Shown here: piece by piece, positions 15,166 to 23,680 of the stretch
Numbering within the stretch: the stretch's first letter is position 1
Layout: each line of letters begins with the position of its first letter
NCBI GenBank assembly: GCA_934527325.1
Contig: CAKTAG010000001.1
Span: 1 to 64,000 of the forward strand
Length of the DNA: 64,000 nucleotides
Source: an uncultured Candidatus Soleaferrea sp.
Lineage (GTDB): Bacteria; Bacillota; Clostridia; Oscillospirales; Ruminococcaceae
Direction: 5' to 3'
Translations under genes and position numbers: made by a program
The notes under the pieces: generated by a model
What the model was told of the DNA's origin: nothing
Database searches by the model: none
What the model saw: the letters and a program-made list of their open reading frames with translations, nothing else

Positions 15166-18100
15166 TTGTTGTTTTTGTTTATATTTTTAAATTTGATTAG
15201 TTTTGCTAGTTTTGGTGCAAAATGTAGTTGGGATGGAAAAGATACATTGACTATTGACAGCACTGATGGTGAGAGTGTAGAGTCGACTGATTTGTATAAT
15301 GTTATATCAGAAGGATATGGTGTACAAAACGTAAAAACAATAATAATAAAGAATGGTGTAACAAGCATAGGTAATAATGCATTTTCAAGTTGCAGTAATT
15401 TAACTGAAGTGACAATACCAGCCAGTGTTACAAGCATAGGCACAGGAGCGTTTAATGGTTGTAGAAACTTAGAAACAGTAAATTTTGAAGAAGGTTCTGA
15501 AGAAAGTGCTTCTAATTCAAAACCAATAGGAGATGATGCATTTAATGGTTGCAATAAATTAACTACAATAACAATACCCGCCAGATTTACAAGTATAAAT
15601 AAAGGAGCGTTTTGTAATTGTACCAACTTAAAAACAGTAAATTTTGAAGAAGGTTCTAATTTGCAACAAATAGGTGAGAATGCATTTTCAAGTTGCAGTA
15701 ATTTAACTGAAGTGACAATACCAGCCAGTGTAACCGAAATAGGTGGAAGAGCATTTAATTATTGTACCAACTTAAAAACAGTAAATTTTGAAGAAGGTTC
15801 TAATTTGCAACAAATAGGTGAGAATGCATTTTCATTTTGCAGTAATTTAATTGAAATAACAATACCCGCCAAAGTTGAAGGTATGGGTAACGAAGCGTTT
15901 AATAGTTGTAGCAGCTTAGAAACAGTAACTTTTAAAGAAGGTTCCAAATTGAGAAAAATAGGTGATGGTACATTTGGTAGTTGCAGTAATTTAACTGAAG
16001 TAACAATACCAGCCAGTGTAACCGAAATAGGTGGTATGGCGTTTAATTATTGTATCAACTTAGAAACAGTAAATTTTGAAGAAAGTTCTAAATTGGGTAG
16101 TATAGGATATAGTGTATTCGAGGGTTGCAATAAATTGGCTACAATAAAAATACCCACCGAAGTTACAAGTATAGGTGCTGGAGCGTTTAGGAGTTGTACC
16201 AACTTAGAAACAGTAAATTTTGAAAAAGGTTCTAAATTGGGTAGTATAGAATCTAGTGTATTCGATGGTTGCAATAAATTGGCTGCAATAAAAATACCCA
16301 CCGAAGTTACAAGCATAGGTAATAATGCATTTTCAAATTGCAGTAATTTAACTGAAGTGACAATACCAGCCAGTGTAACCGAAATAGGTGGAAGAGCATT
16401 TAATTATTGTACCAACTTAAAAACAGTAAATTTTGAAGAAGGTTCTAATTTGCAACAAATAGGTGAGAATGCATTTTCATTTTGCAGTAATTTAATTGAA
16501 ATAACAATACCCGCCAAAGTTGAAGGTATGGGTAACGAAGCGTTTAATAGTTGTAGCAGCTTAGAAACAGTAACTTTTAAAGAAGGTTCCAAATTGAGAA
16601 AAATAGGTGATGGTACATTTGGTAGTTGCAGTAATTTAACTGCAATAAAAATACCTGCCAGTGTTACAAGTATAGGAGATTATGCTTTTTTAGGCTGTGA
16701 TAGTTTGAATAGCATAACAGCAGAAGGTAATAACAATTATTCAGTAGAAGGTGGTGTATTGTTTAAAATAGATGAGAAAAAGGAAAAGGTAGATTTGATA
16801 TTTTGTGAACGTTCTGTTACAACAGTAACAATACCTGCTAGTGTAACTAACATATGGAATGGGGCGTTTAATAGTTGCACTAGTTTAAAAACAATAGCAG
16901 TAGAACCTGGTAATAAAAAATATAAAGAAGAGGGTGGAGTGTTATTTGAGGTTAATGGGGATGATTTATATTTAATATGTTACCCTGCAGGCAAAACAAA
17001 AGAAGAATATACAATACCGGATACTATAGAATGGAAGATTGATGAAAAGGAAGATGTTAGTAAGAAAGTAACAAAAGTGAAGGGTGATGCATTTAATAGT
17101 TGCACTAATTTAAAAAAGATAACAATAGGAAAGAATGTTACAGAAATATCTGATGACAAAAATTTCTTTAAAAATGCTTTTAGTGATTGCACTAGTTTAA
17201 CAGAAATACAAGTTAAAGATGGTAATGAAAAATATAAAGAAAAGGGTGGAGTGTTATTTGAGTTTAATGAGATATATGATAATTTATGTTTAAAGTGTTA
17301 CCCTGCAGGTAAAAAGGATGCAAGTTATAAAATACCGAATACTATAAAAACAGAAGGTACAATACCGGATACTACAGGTGATAAAGAAGTAGATATTAAC
17401 GATGCTAGAGCATTTAGTGGTTGCACTAGTTTAGCAGAAATACAAGTTGAAAAAAATGAGCGGTATAAAGCAATAGGTGGTGTGTTGGTTAAGGTTGATG
17501 AAAAAAAGATAGTGTATTACCCGGCAGCTAGATGTAAAATAAATGAGAAAGGTGAATGTTGTGGTGAAATTTATACAACTTATGAAATACCAGAAGGTAT
17601 AACAGGAGTATCCTATAAAGCATTTATAAATAGTAAATTAATTAGTATAATGGTGCCAGAAAGTTGTGGATATATACCTGATGAAAGTTTAGGTGGCGAT
17701 TACATAAAATGTTTATATTATAAAATTCCTGGAGGTTATTCAGAAACAAGAAGTAGCATTTCTAAGTATTATTTAGGCAAAGAATTAACATTAAATAAAA
17801 AATGGGTTGATGAAGCAACCAAAGGCGAAAATAGAAAGGCACTTGAATTTACACTGTTAAAACGTTATGAAGATCAATCAGGTGTAAAAGATGTAGAATT
17901 AGATGAATATTTGCCAAATTATTATAGTGGTAGCAAAGAAATTTTTTATATGATTTCGTGTACGTTTGACAATAAACAAGATAAACAAGATGAACAAGAT
18001 AAACAAGATGAACAAGATAAACAAGATGAACAAGATAAACAAGATAAACAAAATGTTTTTGAAAAAGGCGAAATAAAACCAGCGGCTAAAGAGGTAGATA

Positions 18101-18282
18101 CATGGGAATATAAATTTTTAACTTTTATTGAATGCAGTGATCCATCGATGAAATATTTAATAGGCGAAGATCCGCCAGCTGGTTACATATCTAGCGCATA
18201 TTATAAAAAACAAAAAAAACAAAAAAAACAAGAAGAACAGGAAGAAGAAAAACAAGAAAAAGCAGAACAAGAAGAAAGTTAA
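15166..18282 (+). CDS. BspA-type leucine-rich-repeat secreted protein with a C-terminal Cna_B domain
   Basis: As annotated from TTG 15166 the product has 1038 aa, but the strong RBS and ATG lie upstream in another frame (15080), across a G6 tract. A hydrophobic signal peptide ends near residue 18. About 20 repeats of roughly 23 residues follow, of the TpLRR/BspA (LRR_5) type with the pattern LTEVTIPASVTSIGxxAF and NLETVNFEEGS. Near residue 860 a Cna_B-like domain begins (LNKKWVDEATKGENRKALEF) and resumes after a QDEQDK-repeat insert (WEYKFLTF, LIGEDPPAGYIS). The end is a Lys/Gln/Glu-rich tail without LPXTG. The role is probably adhesion or surface binding. Repeats are recently duplicated at DNA level. 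Confidence 0.8.
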   Translation: MLFLFIFLNLISFASFGAKCSWDGKDTLTIDSTDGESVESTDLYNVISEGYGVQNVKTIIIKNGVTSIGNNAFSSCSNLTEVTIPASVTSIGTGAFNGCRNLETVNFEEGSEESASNSKPIGDDAFNGCNKLTTITIPARFTSINKGAFCNCTNLKTVNFEEGSNLQQIGENAFSSCSNLTEVTIPASVTEIGGRAFNYCTNLKTVNFEEGSNLQQIGENAFSFCSNLIEITIPAKVEGMGNEAFNSCSSLETVTFKEGSKLRKIGDGTFGSCSNLTEVTIPASVTEIGGMAFNYCINLETVNFEESSKLGSIGYSVFEGCNKLATIKIPTEVTSIGAGAFRSCTNLETVNFEKGSKLGSIESSVFDGCNKLAAIKIPTEVTSIGNNAFSNCSNLTEVTIPASVTEIGGRAFNYCTNLKTVNFEEGSNLQQIGENAFSFCSNLIEITIPAKVEGMGNEAFNSCSSLETVTFKEGSKLRKIGDGTFGSCSNLTAIKIPASVTSIGDYAFLGCDSLNSITAEGNNNYSVEGGVLFKIDEKKEKVDLIFCERSVTTVTIPASVTNIWNGAFNSCTSLKTIAVEPGNKKYKEEGGVLFEVNGDDLYLICYPAGKTKEEYTIPDTIEWKIDEKEDVSKKVTKVKGDAFNSCTNLKKITIGKNVTEISDDKNFFKNAFSDCTSLTEIQVKDGNEKYKEKGGVLFEFNEIYDNLCLKCYPAGKKDASYKIPNTIKTEGTIPDTTGDKEVDINDARAFSGCTSLAEIQVEKNERYKAIGGVLVKVDEKKIVYYPAARCKINEKGECCGEIYTTYEIPEGITGVSYKAFINSKLISIMVPESCGYIPDESLGGDYIKCLYYKIPGGYSETRSSISKYYLGKELTLNKKWVDEATKGENRKALEFTLLKRYEDQSGVKDVELDEYLPNYYSGSKEIFYMISCTFDNKQDKQDEQDKQDEQDKQDEQDKQDKQNVFEKGEIKPAAKEVDTWEYKFLTFIECSDPSMKYLIGEDPPAGYISSAYYKKQKKQKKQEEQEEEKQEKAEQEES
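15679..15997 (+). repeat. 319-bp direct repeat, copy 1 (within the LRR gene)
   Basis: This segment is repeated at 16324-16642 with one mismatch that I can find (AGT versus AAT near the start). It encodes about 106 residues of LRR units and lies 645 bases (215 codons) from its copy, so the duplication keeps the frame. Confidence 0.9.
16324..16642 (+). repeat. 319-bp direct repeat, copy 2 (within the LRR gene)
   Basis: Near-identical copy of 15679-15997. The bases immediately after each copy diverge (GAAGTAAC versus CAATAAAA), setting the repeat end. Confidence 0.9.
17971..18053 (+). repeat. 18-bp tandem repeat encoding DKQDEQ units
   Basis: The unit GATAAACAAGATGAACAA is repeated about three times with partial flanking units, encoding a QDKQDEQDKQ linker inside the Cna_B domain of the LRR protein. 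Units of 18 bases keep the frame, so copy number may vary between strains. Confidence 0.85.
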
Positions 18283-18296
18283 ATAAAAATAAAAAA

Positions 18297-18346
18297 AGGC
18301 TGTAGTCAACCCGATTTAAAAAAATCGTTTTGCTACAGCTTGTTTT
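18297..18346 (+). terminator. Intrinsic terminator after the LRR gene
   Basis: A 9-bp outer stem (18297-18305 with 18333-18341) with an inner CGATTT/AAATCG helix, followed by GTTTT. Confidence 0.7.
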
Positions 18347-18427
18347 GGTTTGGTAAGTGTAAGTAAATAATTTTAGTTGGTTTTTGCAAAATAATTAATT
18401 GTTGGTAGGTAGGTGTAACTAGTTGCC

Positions 18428-19201
18428 TTAGGGTACGTAATTTATTCTTTTAATTTGTTTAGCTTTGTATGAAGTTTCATCAACAGATAAAATAATGCCA
18501 TTCATTTTGCATGGGTTAGTAGAATTTTTAAATTTAACAGGTAATCCGGTTTTCATTTTTGTTATTGCTAGTTCGGTGCTAACTCCTAAAACAGAGTTAA
18601 TAGGACCAACCATACCAATATCTGTAATGTACCCAGTTCCTTTAGGTAAAATTTGTTCATCTGCAGTTTGAACGTGTGTGTGTGTTCCAAATAAAGCAGT
18701 AATTTTTGAATCTAAGTAATAAGCTAGGCAAAGTTTTTCTGCAGTGGCTTCGGCATGTAAATCTATTATAATTACATTAGCGTTTATTTTGCTTAATAGT
18801 TTATCTGCACAATTAAAGGGGTTGGTGTAGTTGCTAGGCATATATACAAGCCCAAGTAAATTTATAACACAGATTTTTATGTTGTTGTAATTATAAATGT
18901 AATATCCGCAACCCGGTAGGTTTTTACTATAGTTAGCTGGCCTAATAACATTACTATAATTATCAAATACGGTTTTGTAATCTGGTTGCTTAAAAATATG
19001 GTTGCCTGTGGTTATTACATCTACGCCACTGTTTAATAGCATTTTTACACTACTTAAAGAAATGCCGTTGCCATCTGCAGAATTTTCACCGTTAGCAATT
19101 ACAATATCTATATTGTTATTTTTTTTATATTCACTTAAATAACGCAAAAGGAAGTTGCAGCCAATGCTACCTACTACATCACCTAAAATTAATATTTCCA
19201 T
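18428..19201 (-). CDS. ymdB: YmdB-family metallophosphoesterase
   Basis: The 257-aa product belongs to the TIGR00282/YmdB family of calcineurin-like phosphoesterases; Bacillus YmdB hydrolyses 2',3'-cyclic nucleotides and affects the switch between motility and biofilm. Metal-ligand motifs are GDVVGSIG at the start, ANGENSADGNG, TGNHIF, DLHAEATAEK and FGTHTHVQTAD. Length is standard. The ATG (19199-19201 on the minus strand) is preceded by AGGAG. It is usually next to rny or recA clusters, but here lies alone, opposite the LRR gene and divergent from the ribosomal cluster. Confidence 0.93.
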   Translation of the reverse strand: MEILILGDVVGSIGCNFLLRYLSEYKKNNNIDIVIANGENSADGNGISLSSVKMLLNSGVDVITTGNHIFKQPDYKTVFDNYSNVIRPANYSKNLPGCGYYIYNYNNIKICVINLLGLVYMPSNYTNPFNCADKLLSKINANVIIIDLHAEATAEKLCLAYYLDSKITALFGTHTHVQTADEQILPKGTGYITDIGMVGPINSVLGVSTELAITKMKTGLPVKFKNSTNPCKMNGIILSVDETSYKAKQIKRINYVP

Positions 19202-19349
19202 TTCTAACTCCTAATAAAAATATTACTTTATTATAACATAATATAAGAATTTTTTCTATTATTAATGCTATATTTTTTATTTAAAAAATTTATTACTTTT
19301 ACATTATATCTTAAAGAAAAAATTTAGAAAAAAATTTTTGCAAAAAAAC

Positions 19350-19378
19350 TTGTAATTTATATTTATTTGTGATATACT
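19350..19378 (+). promoter_or_regulatory. Promoter of the S10 ribosomal-protein supercluster
   Basis: TTGTAA at 19350-19355 and TATACT at 19373-19378 with a 17-base spacer. It is the only well-formed promoter in the 530-base gap between the divergent ymdB and rpsJ, so it probably drives the full 17-kb cluster. Confidence 0.7.
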
Positions 19379-19384
19379 CTTAGA

Positions 19385-19731
19385 GTATGGCTGCATATAT
19401 GTGTGATGACGCGAGAGGTTGCTGGTTATTTTCCAGGTAATTTTCGCTGAGTGTGCCTATAGTTTTTATGGGCAACAAGTGTAAATTTCAATTATATTTT
19501 CTCAATATAAAGGTTTATATTAGAATTATAAAACCTACTGTAGTTATCGGGTAAGCTTATTTTTTATTGCCTTATTTAGTTTTTTAATAAGGTGAGTTGT
19601 AAGTTAATCCGTATTTTTATTTAGATGCATGAAACACCAGGCTAGGTTTTGATTTTAATGTTTTGTGTTTAGAGAAAGTTTATACTCACAGTCGTTATCC
19701 TAAAAATTTACATTAAGAGGAGGCGGTAGTA
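19385..19731 (+). promoter_or_regulatory. Long structured 5' leader of rpsJ
   Basis: About 345 bases separate the promoter from rpsJ without an ORF. Clear hairpins: GCGA 19411-19414 with TCGC 19444-19447 enclosing CTGG 19422-19425 with CCAG 19433-19436; an 8-bp hairpin 19454-19461 with 19467-19474; and a perfect 7-bp hairpin 19570-19576 with 19586-19592. Such length suits an autoregulatory ribosomal-protein leader (in gamma-proteobacteria L4 does this for S10), but the controlling protein here is unknown. I see no clear terminator inside it. The strong GAGGAGG at 19717-19723 ends the leader. Confidence 0.6.
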
Positions 19732-20049
19732 ATGGCAGTTCAACAAAAATTAAGGGTTAAAATTAAAGGTTACGACCACGAAATAGTAGATTCTTCTGCT
19801 GCTAAAATTATTGATGTTGTTAAGCGCTATGGTGTTAAAGTTTCTGGCCCTGTGCCACTACCTACACAAAAAGAAGTAATTACTATTCTTAGGTCTGTTC
19901 ACAAACATAAAGATAGCCGTGAACAATTTGAAATGAGAACCCATAAGAGATTAATTGATATTTTAAAACCAACAGATGAAGCAGTTAAAGCTCTTTCTAA
20001 CCTTGAGTTACCTGCCGGTGTTGATGTTGAAATGGTTTCTAAAAACTAA
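19732..20049 (+). CDS. rpsJ: 30S ribosomal protein S10
   Basis: The 105-aa S10 sits in the 30S head and, as NusE, also joins NusB in antitermination of rRNA operons. The sequence [20 protein letters not shown], the GPVPLPT loop and [15 protein letters not shown] are diagnostic. It is the first gene of the supercluster. A 112-base spacer, long for this position, separates it from rplC and holds a 13-bp long-range inverted repeat. Confidence 0.98.
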   Translation: MAVQQKLRVKIKGYDHEIVDSSAAKIIDVVKRYGVKVSGPVPLPTQKEVITILRSVHKHKDSREQFEMRTHKRLIDILKPTDEAVKALSNLELPAGVDVEMVSKN

Positions 20050-20051
20050 TT

Positions 20052-20151
20052 TTTTAGGTATTAAAAGTTAAAGAATATATCGTATGGTTACAAGTTAATA
20101 CCTAAAAGGGTAAATGTTGGGGTGTGGCTCCAACCAATAACCTTAAGGAGG
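20052..20151 (+). promoter_or_regulatory. Structured spacer upstream of rplC
   Basis: A perfect 13-bp pair (20052-20064 with 20095-20107) closes a 30-base loop right after the rpsJ stop; GTTGG 20115-20119 can pair with CCAAC 20130-20134; and CCTTAAGG at 20141-20148, which overlaps the AAGGAGG ribosome-binding site of rplC, is self-complementary. With no T tract it is more likely an mRNA-stability or translation-control element than a terminator. Confidence 0.5.
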
Positions 20152-20161
20152 ATAAATTAAT

Positions 20162-20797
20162 ATGCAAAAATGCATAATCGGAAAAAAAGTTGGTATGACA
20201 CAAATTTTTGATGAACAAGGTAAAGTTATTCCTGTTACTGTAATAGAAGCTGGCCCTTGTGTAGTTGTTCAGAAAAAAACAACAGAAAAAGATGGGTACC
20301 AATCGTTGCAAATTGGTTTTGGAGATGTAAGGCTAAAAACTATTAATAAACCTTTAAAAGGTCATTTTTCAAAATTCGATGTTGCACCTAAAAAAGTTTT
20401 AAGAGAATTTAGGTTAGAAAATTGTGAAGATTTAAACGTTGGCGATATAATTAAAGTAGATGCATTTGCAGTGGGTGACAATGTAGATGTATGTGGAACA
20501 AGTAAAGGTAAAGGTTACGCAGGAGCTATTAAAAGGTGGAATTTTAGTAGGTTAAAAGAAACTCATGGTAGTGGACCGGTTGTTCGCCATGCTGGTTCAA
20601 TGGGTGCTTGTAGTGACCCATCTAGGGTTATGAAAGGCAAAAAATTACCTGGCCACTTAGGCGCAGAACGTGTAACTGTTCAAAACTTAGATGTTGTTAA
20701 AATAGATGTTGAAAATAATTTATTAGTGCTAAAAGGTGCTGTTCCAGGGCCTAAAGGTGGCTTTGTTTATATTACCAATAGCGTTAAAAAAGTTTAA
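20162..20797 (+). CDS. rplC: 50S ribosomal protein L3
   Basis: L3 (211 aa) binds domain VI of 23S rRNA early in 50S assembly and extends a loop to the peptidyl-transferase centre. The start [20 protein letters not shown] and the loop [34 protein letters not shown] (seen in part as GSMGACSDP and KLPGHLG) identify it. The ATG follows AAGGAGG at spacing 10. rplD follows after 17 bases. Confidence 0.98.
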   Translation: MQKCIIGKKVGMTQIFDEQGKVIPVTVIEAGPCVVVQKKTTEKDGYQSLQIGFGDVRLKTINKPLKGHFSKFDVAPKKVLREFRLENCEDLNVGDIIKVDAFAVGDNVDVCGTSKGKGYAGAIKRWNFSRLKETHGSGPVVRHAGSMGACSDPSRVMKGKKLPGHLGAERVTVQNLDVVKIDVENNLLVLKGAVPGPKGGFVYITNSVKKV

Positions 20798-20814
20798 AGA
20801 AAGGGGGAATTAAG

Positions 20815-21441
20815 ATGCCTAAAGTAAAAGTTTTTAATATGGAAGGTAAAGCAGTTTCAGATATAGAACTATCTGATTCAATTTTTGGAATAGAACCAAA
20901 TAAAGTAGTTATGCATATGGCGGTTGTTAATTACCTTGCAAATCAACGTCAAGGTACGCAATCTACTCTTACAAGGAGTGAAGTAAGAGGAGGCGGCAAA
21001 AAACCATGGAGGCAAAAAGGTACAGGCCATGCAAGGCAGGGTTCAATAAGGGCTCCTCAATGGAGGCATGGTGGTATTGCTTTAGGGCCTAAACCAAGAG
21101 ATTATAGTTATTCTATAAATAAAAAAGTTAAGCGTTTAGCTCTTAAATCTGCTCTTTCTTCTAAAGTAAAGTTAGAAAATCTTATAGTGTTAGATAAAAT
21201 ATCTTTAGATGAGTATAAAACAAAGAGAGTTATAAAAATGCTTGCTGATTTAGGTGTTAAAGAAAAGGCGCTAATAATTACATTAGAACCAAATAACATC
21301 ATTAAAAAAAGTGCCGCTAACATTACAGGTGTAACAACTACTTTAGTTAATACAATTAATGTTTATGATGTTCTTAACCATGATAAAATTATTATAGTTA
21401 AAGATGCAGTTGAAAAAATAGAAGAGATCTATAAATCTTAA
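20815..21441 (+). CDS. rplD: 50S ribosomal protein L4
   Basis: L4 (208 aa) lines the exit tunnel; in some bacteria it is also the S10-operon repressor. The basic tunnel loop is recognisable ([19 protein letters not shown], then [19 protein letters not shown]). The RBS AAAGGGGG is strong. The C-terminal globular part is ordinary. Whether this L4 binds the rpsJ leader cannot be read from sequence. Confidence 0.98.
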   Translation: MPKVKVFNMEGKAVSDIELSDSIFGIEPNKVVMHMAVVNYLANQRQGTQSTLTRSEVRGGGKKPWRQKGTGHARQGSIRAPQWRHGGIALGPKPRDYSYSINKKVKRLALKSALSSKVKLENLIVLDKISLDEYKTKRVIKMLADLGVKEKALIITLEPNNIIKKSAANITGVTTTLVNTINVYDVLNHDKIIIVKDAVEKIEEIYKS

Positions 21442-21488
21442 ACATTGAAGTGTTAGGTGTTAAATATATAAAAAGGAGTTTAAGGTTA

Positions 21489-21782
21489 ATGAAAACAGCT
21501 CATGATATTATAATTAAGCCTATAATAACAGAATCTAGTATGGCGAATATGGGTTTAAAAAAATATACTTTTAAAGTTGATAAAGCAGCAAATAAAATTG
21601 AAATTGGTAAAGCAATTGAACAACTTTTTGGTGTTAAAGTAGCTAAAGTTAACACATTAAATGTAAGAGGAAAAGAAAAACGTGTAGGCGCTAATAAAGG
21701 TTTTACACCAAGTTGGAAGAAGGCAATTGTTACCTTAAAACCAGATTCCAAGGGAATAGAATTTTTTGAAAATATGGCTTAA
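21489..21782 (+). CDS. rplW: 50S ribosomal protein L23
   Basis: L23 (97 aa) sits at the tunnel exit and docks trigger factor and SRP. The start [18 protein letters not shown] and the segment [17 protein letters not shown] are typical. An in-frame TTG upstream at 21450 would add 13 residues unlike the family; ATG 21489 after AAAAAGGAG is preferred. The following 129-base spacer before rplB contains only a weak 10-bp AT hairpin (21815-21824 with 21830-21839). Confidence 0.96.
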   Translation: MKTAHDIIIKPIITESSMANMGLKKYTFKVDKAANKIEIGKAIEQLFGVKVAKVNTLNVRGKEKRVGANKGFTPSWKKAIVTLKPDSKGIEFFENMA

Positions 21783-21911
21783 TTAAAACATTAATGAATT
21801 TTTTTAAATATTTATAAAGTTGTTGTAATAATAACTTTAAAATAATGTAAAATTCTTATTAAAAAGTTAATGTTATTATATTTTAAACTAAGAAAGGAGT
21901 GAGCCAATTAG

Positions 21912-22745
21912 ATGGCTATAAGAAGTTATAAACCTACAACACCTTCAAGGCGGCATATGACAGTTACTGATTATTCAGGGTTATCTAAAGTGGAGCCAGA
22001 GAAAAAACTTTTGGTAACATTAAAAAAGAATGCGGGTAGAAATAATACTGGTAGAATAACTGTTCGCCATAAAGGTGGTGGTTGTAGAAGGAAATACCGT
22101 ATAATAGATTTTAAAAGAGATAAAGTAGGAATGCCTGCTACAGTTTTAACGTTAGAATATGACCCTAATAGGTCAGCACACATTGCTTTAGTTGAATATA
22201 AAGATGGAGAAAGAAGGTACATTATAGCTCCAAACGATTTAGCTGTTGGTGATGTTGTTGAATCTGGTAAAGAAGCTGATATTAAAACAGGTAATGCACT
22301 TATTTTAGAAGATATACCAGTAGGTACATTTATTCACAATATTGAACTAAGGCCTGGCAAAGGTGGCCAATTGGCTAGAAGTGCAGGAATAATGGCTCAA
22401 TTAATGGCTAAAGAGGGAGGTTTTGCATTAATAAGGCTTCCTTCTGGTGAACTTAGAAATGTTCCAATAGGTTGCATGGCAACGGTTGGGCAAGTTGGAA
22501 ACACAGACCATGAAAATGTACATGTAGGTAAGGCAGGTAGAAAACGCCATATGGGTATTAGACCTACAGTAAGAGGTTCTGTTATGAACCCTTGTGACCA
22601 TCCACATGGTGGTGGTGAAGGTAAGGCACCTATTGGCCGTAGTGGACCTGTTACACCTTGGGGTAAACCTGCTCTTGGTTATAAAACTAGAAAAAAACGT
22701 AATTTAACTGATAAATTTATAGTAAAACGTCGTGGTGCAAAATAA
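21912..22745 (+). CDS. rplB: 50S ribosomal protein L2
   Basis: L2 (277 aa) is needed for subunit joining and peptidyl-transferase activity. [17 protein letters not shown] at the start, [12 protein letters not shown], and the C-terminal [19 protein letters not shown] with the conserved histidine identify it. AAAGGAGTG precedes the ATG at normal spacing. rpsS starts 31 bases after the stop. Confidence 0.98.
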   Translation: MAIRSYKPTTPSRRHMTVTDYSGLSKVEPEKKLLVTLKKNAGRNNTGRITVRHKGGGCRRKYRIIDFKRDKVGMPATVLTLEYDPNRSAHIALVEYKDGERRYIIAPNDLAVGDVVESGKEADIKTGNALILEDIPVGTFIHNIELRPGKGGQLARSAGIMAQLMAKEGGFALIRLPSGELRNVPIGCMATVGQVGNTDHENVHVGKAGRKRHMGIRPTVRGSVMNPCDHPHGGGEGKAPIGRSGPVTPWGKPALGYKTRKKRNLTDKFIVKRRGAK

Positions 22746-22776
22746 TGTTTTTAGCGAAAGGAGGCATGTGATTTTT

Positions 22777-23058
22777 ATGAGTAGAAGTTTAAAAAAAGGA
22801 CCTTTTGTTCAACCTGTATTATTGAAGAGAGTTCTTGAAATGAATGAAAAAGGTGAAAAAAAAGTTTTAAAAACTTGGAGTAGATCGTCAACGATATTTC
22901 CAGATTTTGTGGGGCACACTTTCGCAGTGCATGATGGTCGTAAGCATGTTCCTATTTACATTACAGAGGATATGGTAGGCCATAAACTTGGTGAATTTGC
23001 GCCAACTAGAACATTTAAAGGTCATGCAGGTTCTAAAAAAACTAATACTGGTAAATAA
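22777..23058 (+). CDS. rpsS: 30S ribosomal protein S19
   Basis: S19 (93 aa) lies in the 30S head near the A-site finger. [17 protein letters not shown] and the C-terminal [15 protein letters not shown] are diagnostic. In-frame upstream codons (ATG 22744 region, GTG 22768) do not fit the family start; ATG 22777 lies 12 bases after AGGAGG, a little long but acceptable. Confidence 0.97.
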   Translation: MSRSLKKGPFVQPVLLKRVLEMNEKGEKKVLKTWSRSSTIFPDFVGHTFAVHDGRKHVPIYITEDMVGHKLGEFAPTRTFKGHAGSKKTNTGK

Positions 23059-23081
23059 ATGTGATGGAAGGAGGTTTATTA

Positions 23082-23417
23082 ATGGAAGCTAAAGCACATT
23101 TAAGATATTATCGTATATCGCCTCGGAAGGTGCAAATAGTTCTTGACCAAATTAGAAATAAACCTGTTAATGAGGCAATGGCGATTTTAAAATATACACC
23201 AAAAGCTGCATGTGAACCATTAGCAAAATTGTTAAAATCGGCGGTAGCTAATGCAGAAAATAACCACAACATGGATGTAAATGCTCTTTATGTTTCGGAG
23301 TGTTTTGTTTCCCCTGGGCCAATTTTAAAAAGAATTAGGCCAGGTTCTTTTGGTAGGGCAAATAGAATTTTAAAAAGATCATCACATGTAACATTAGTGG
23401 TTAAAGAAAATGAATAG
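23082..23417 (+). CDS. rplV: 50S ribosomal protein L22
   Basis: L22 (111 aa) lines the exit tunnel through a beta-hairpin. [28 protein letters not shown] and the tunnel-hairpin residues [17 protein letters not shown] are present. The start is ATG 23082 after GGAGG; an upstream ATG 23061 would add family-untypical residues. Unusually, the next gene (rpsC) begins 263 bases downstream, with a structured RNA element between. Confidence 0.97.
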   Translation: MEAKAHLRYYRISPRKVQIVLDQIRNKPVNEAMAILKYTPKAACEPLAKLLKSAVANAENNHNMDVNALYVSECFVSPGPILKRIRPGSFGRANRILKRSSHVTLVVKENE

Positions 23418-23430
23418 CAATTTTAATAAA

Positions 23431-23680
23431 ATATTTTGGTCAATAAGTTAGAAAGGAGAGAATCCGTGGCTAATATATAAAAATGTTTTTAAAAACATTT
23501 TAGTAACTATATTAAAAAATAAATAGTTATGTAATTTATTAGTTTATACCGTGAGTTACACGGGATTTTAAGCCCTCGGAGTACTGGACCAAACGTAATT
23601 TAATTATGGGTACTATGAACAGGGAAGCAAACATAAATTATAATTTTAGTAATTTTATAAGTTTTGCGTAACGGTAGACT
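23431..23680 (+). promoter_or_regulatory. Structured RNA element upstream of rpsC (copy A of three)
   Basis: TTGGTC 23436-23441 and AAAGGAG 23452-23458 open the element, yet rpsC starts 223 bases later with no Shine-Dalgarno of its own. Helices: CCGTG/CACGG 23549-23553 with 23559-23563; CCCT 23573-23576 with AGGG 23621-23624; AGTAC 23580-23584 with GTACT 23610-23614; inside it CGTAAT 23594-23599 with ATTATG 23603-23608. The internal loop holds GACCAA 23587-23592, complementary to the upstream TTGGTC. CCGT 23464-23467, just after AAAGGAG, can pair with ACGG 23671-23674, six bases before ATG. Copies B and C (before rplF and rpsD) share the plan with compensatory base changes. Confidence 0.75.

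Noticed and set aside
15166..18282. CRISPR-like array in the repeated LRR region
   Set aside because: The periodic DNA is coding LRR sequence of about 69 bases per unit with translated consensus; there are no short palindromic repeats with unique spacers, here or elsewhere in the window.
23461..23480. Four-codon ORF (GTG GCT AAT ATA TAA) behind AAAGGAG of element A
   Set aside because: Copies B and C have no equivalent start codon at this place, so it is probably chance.
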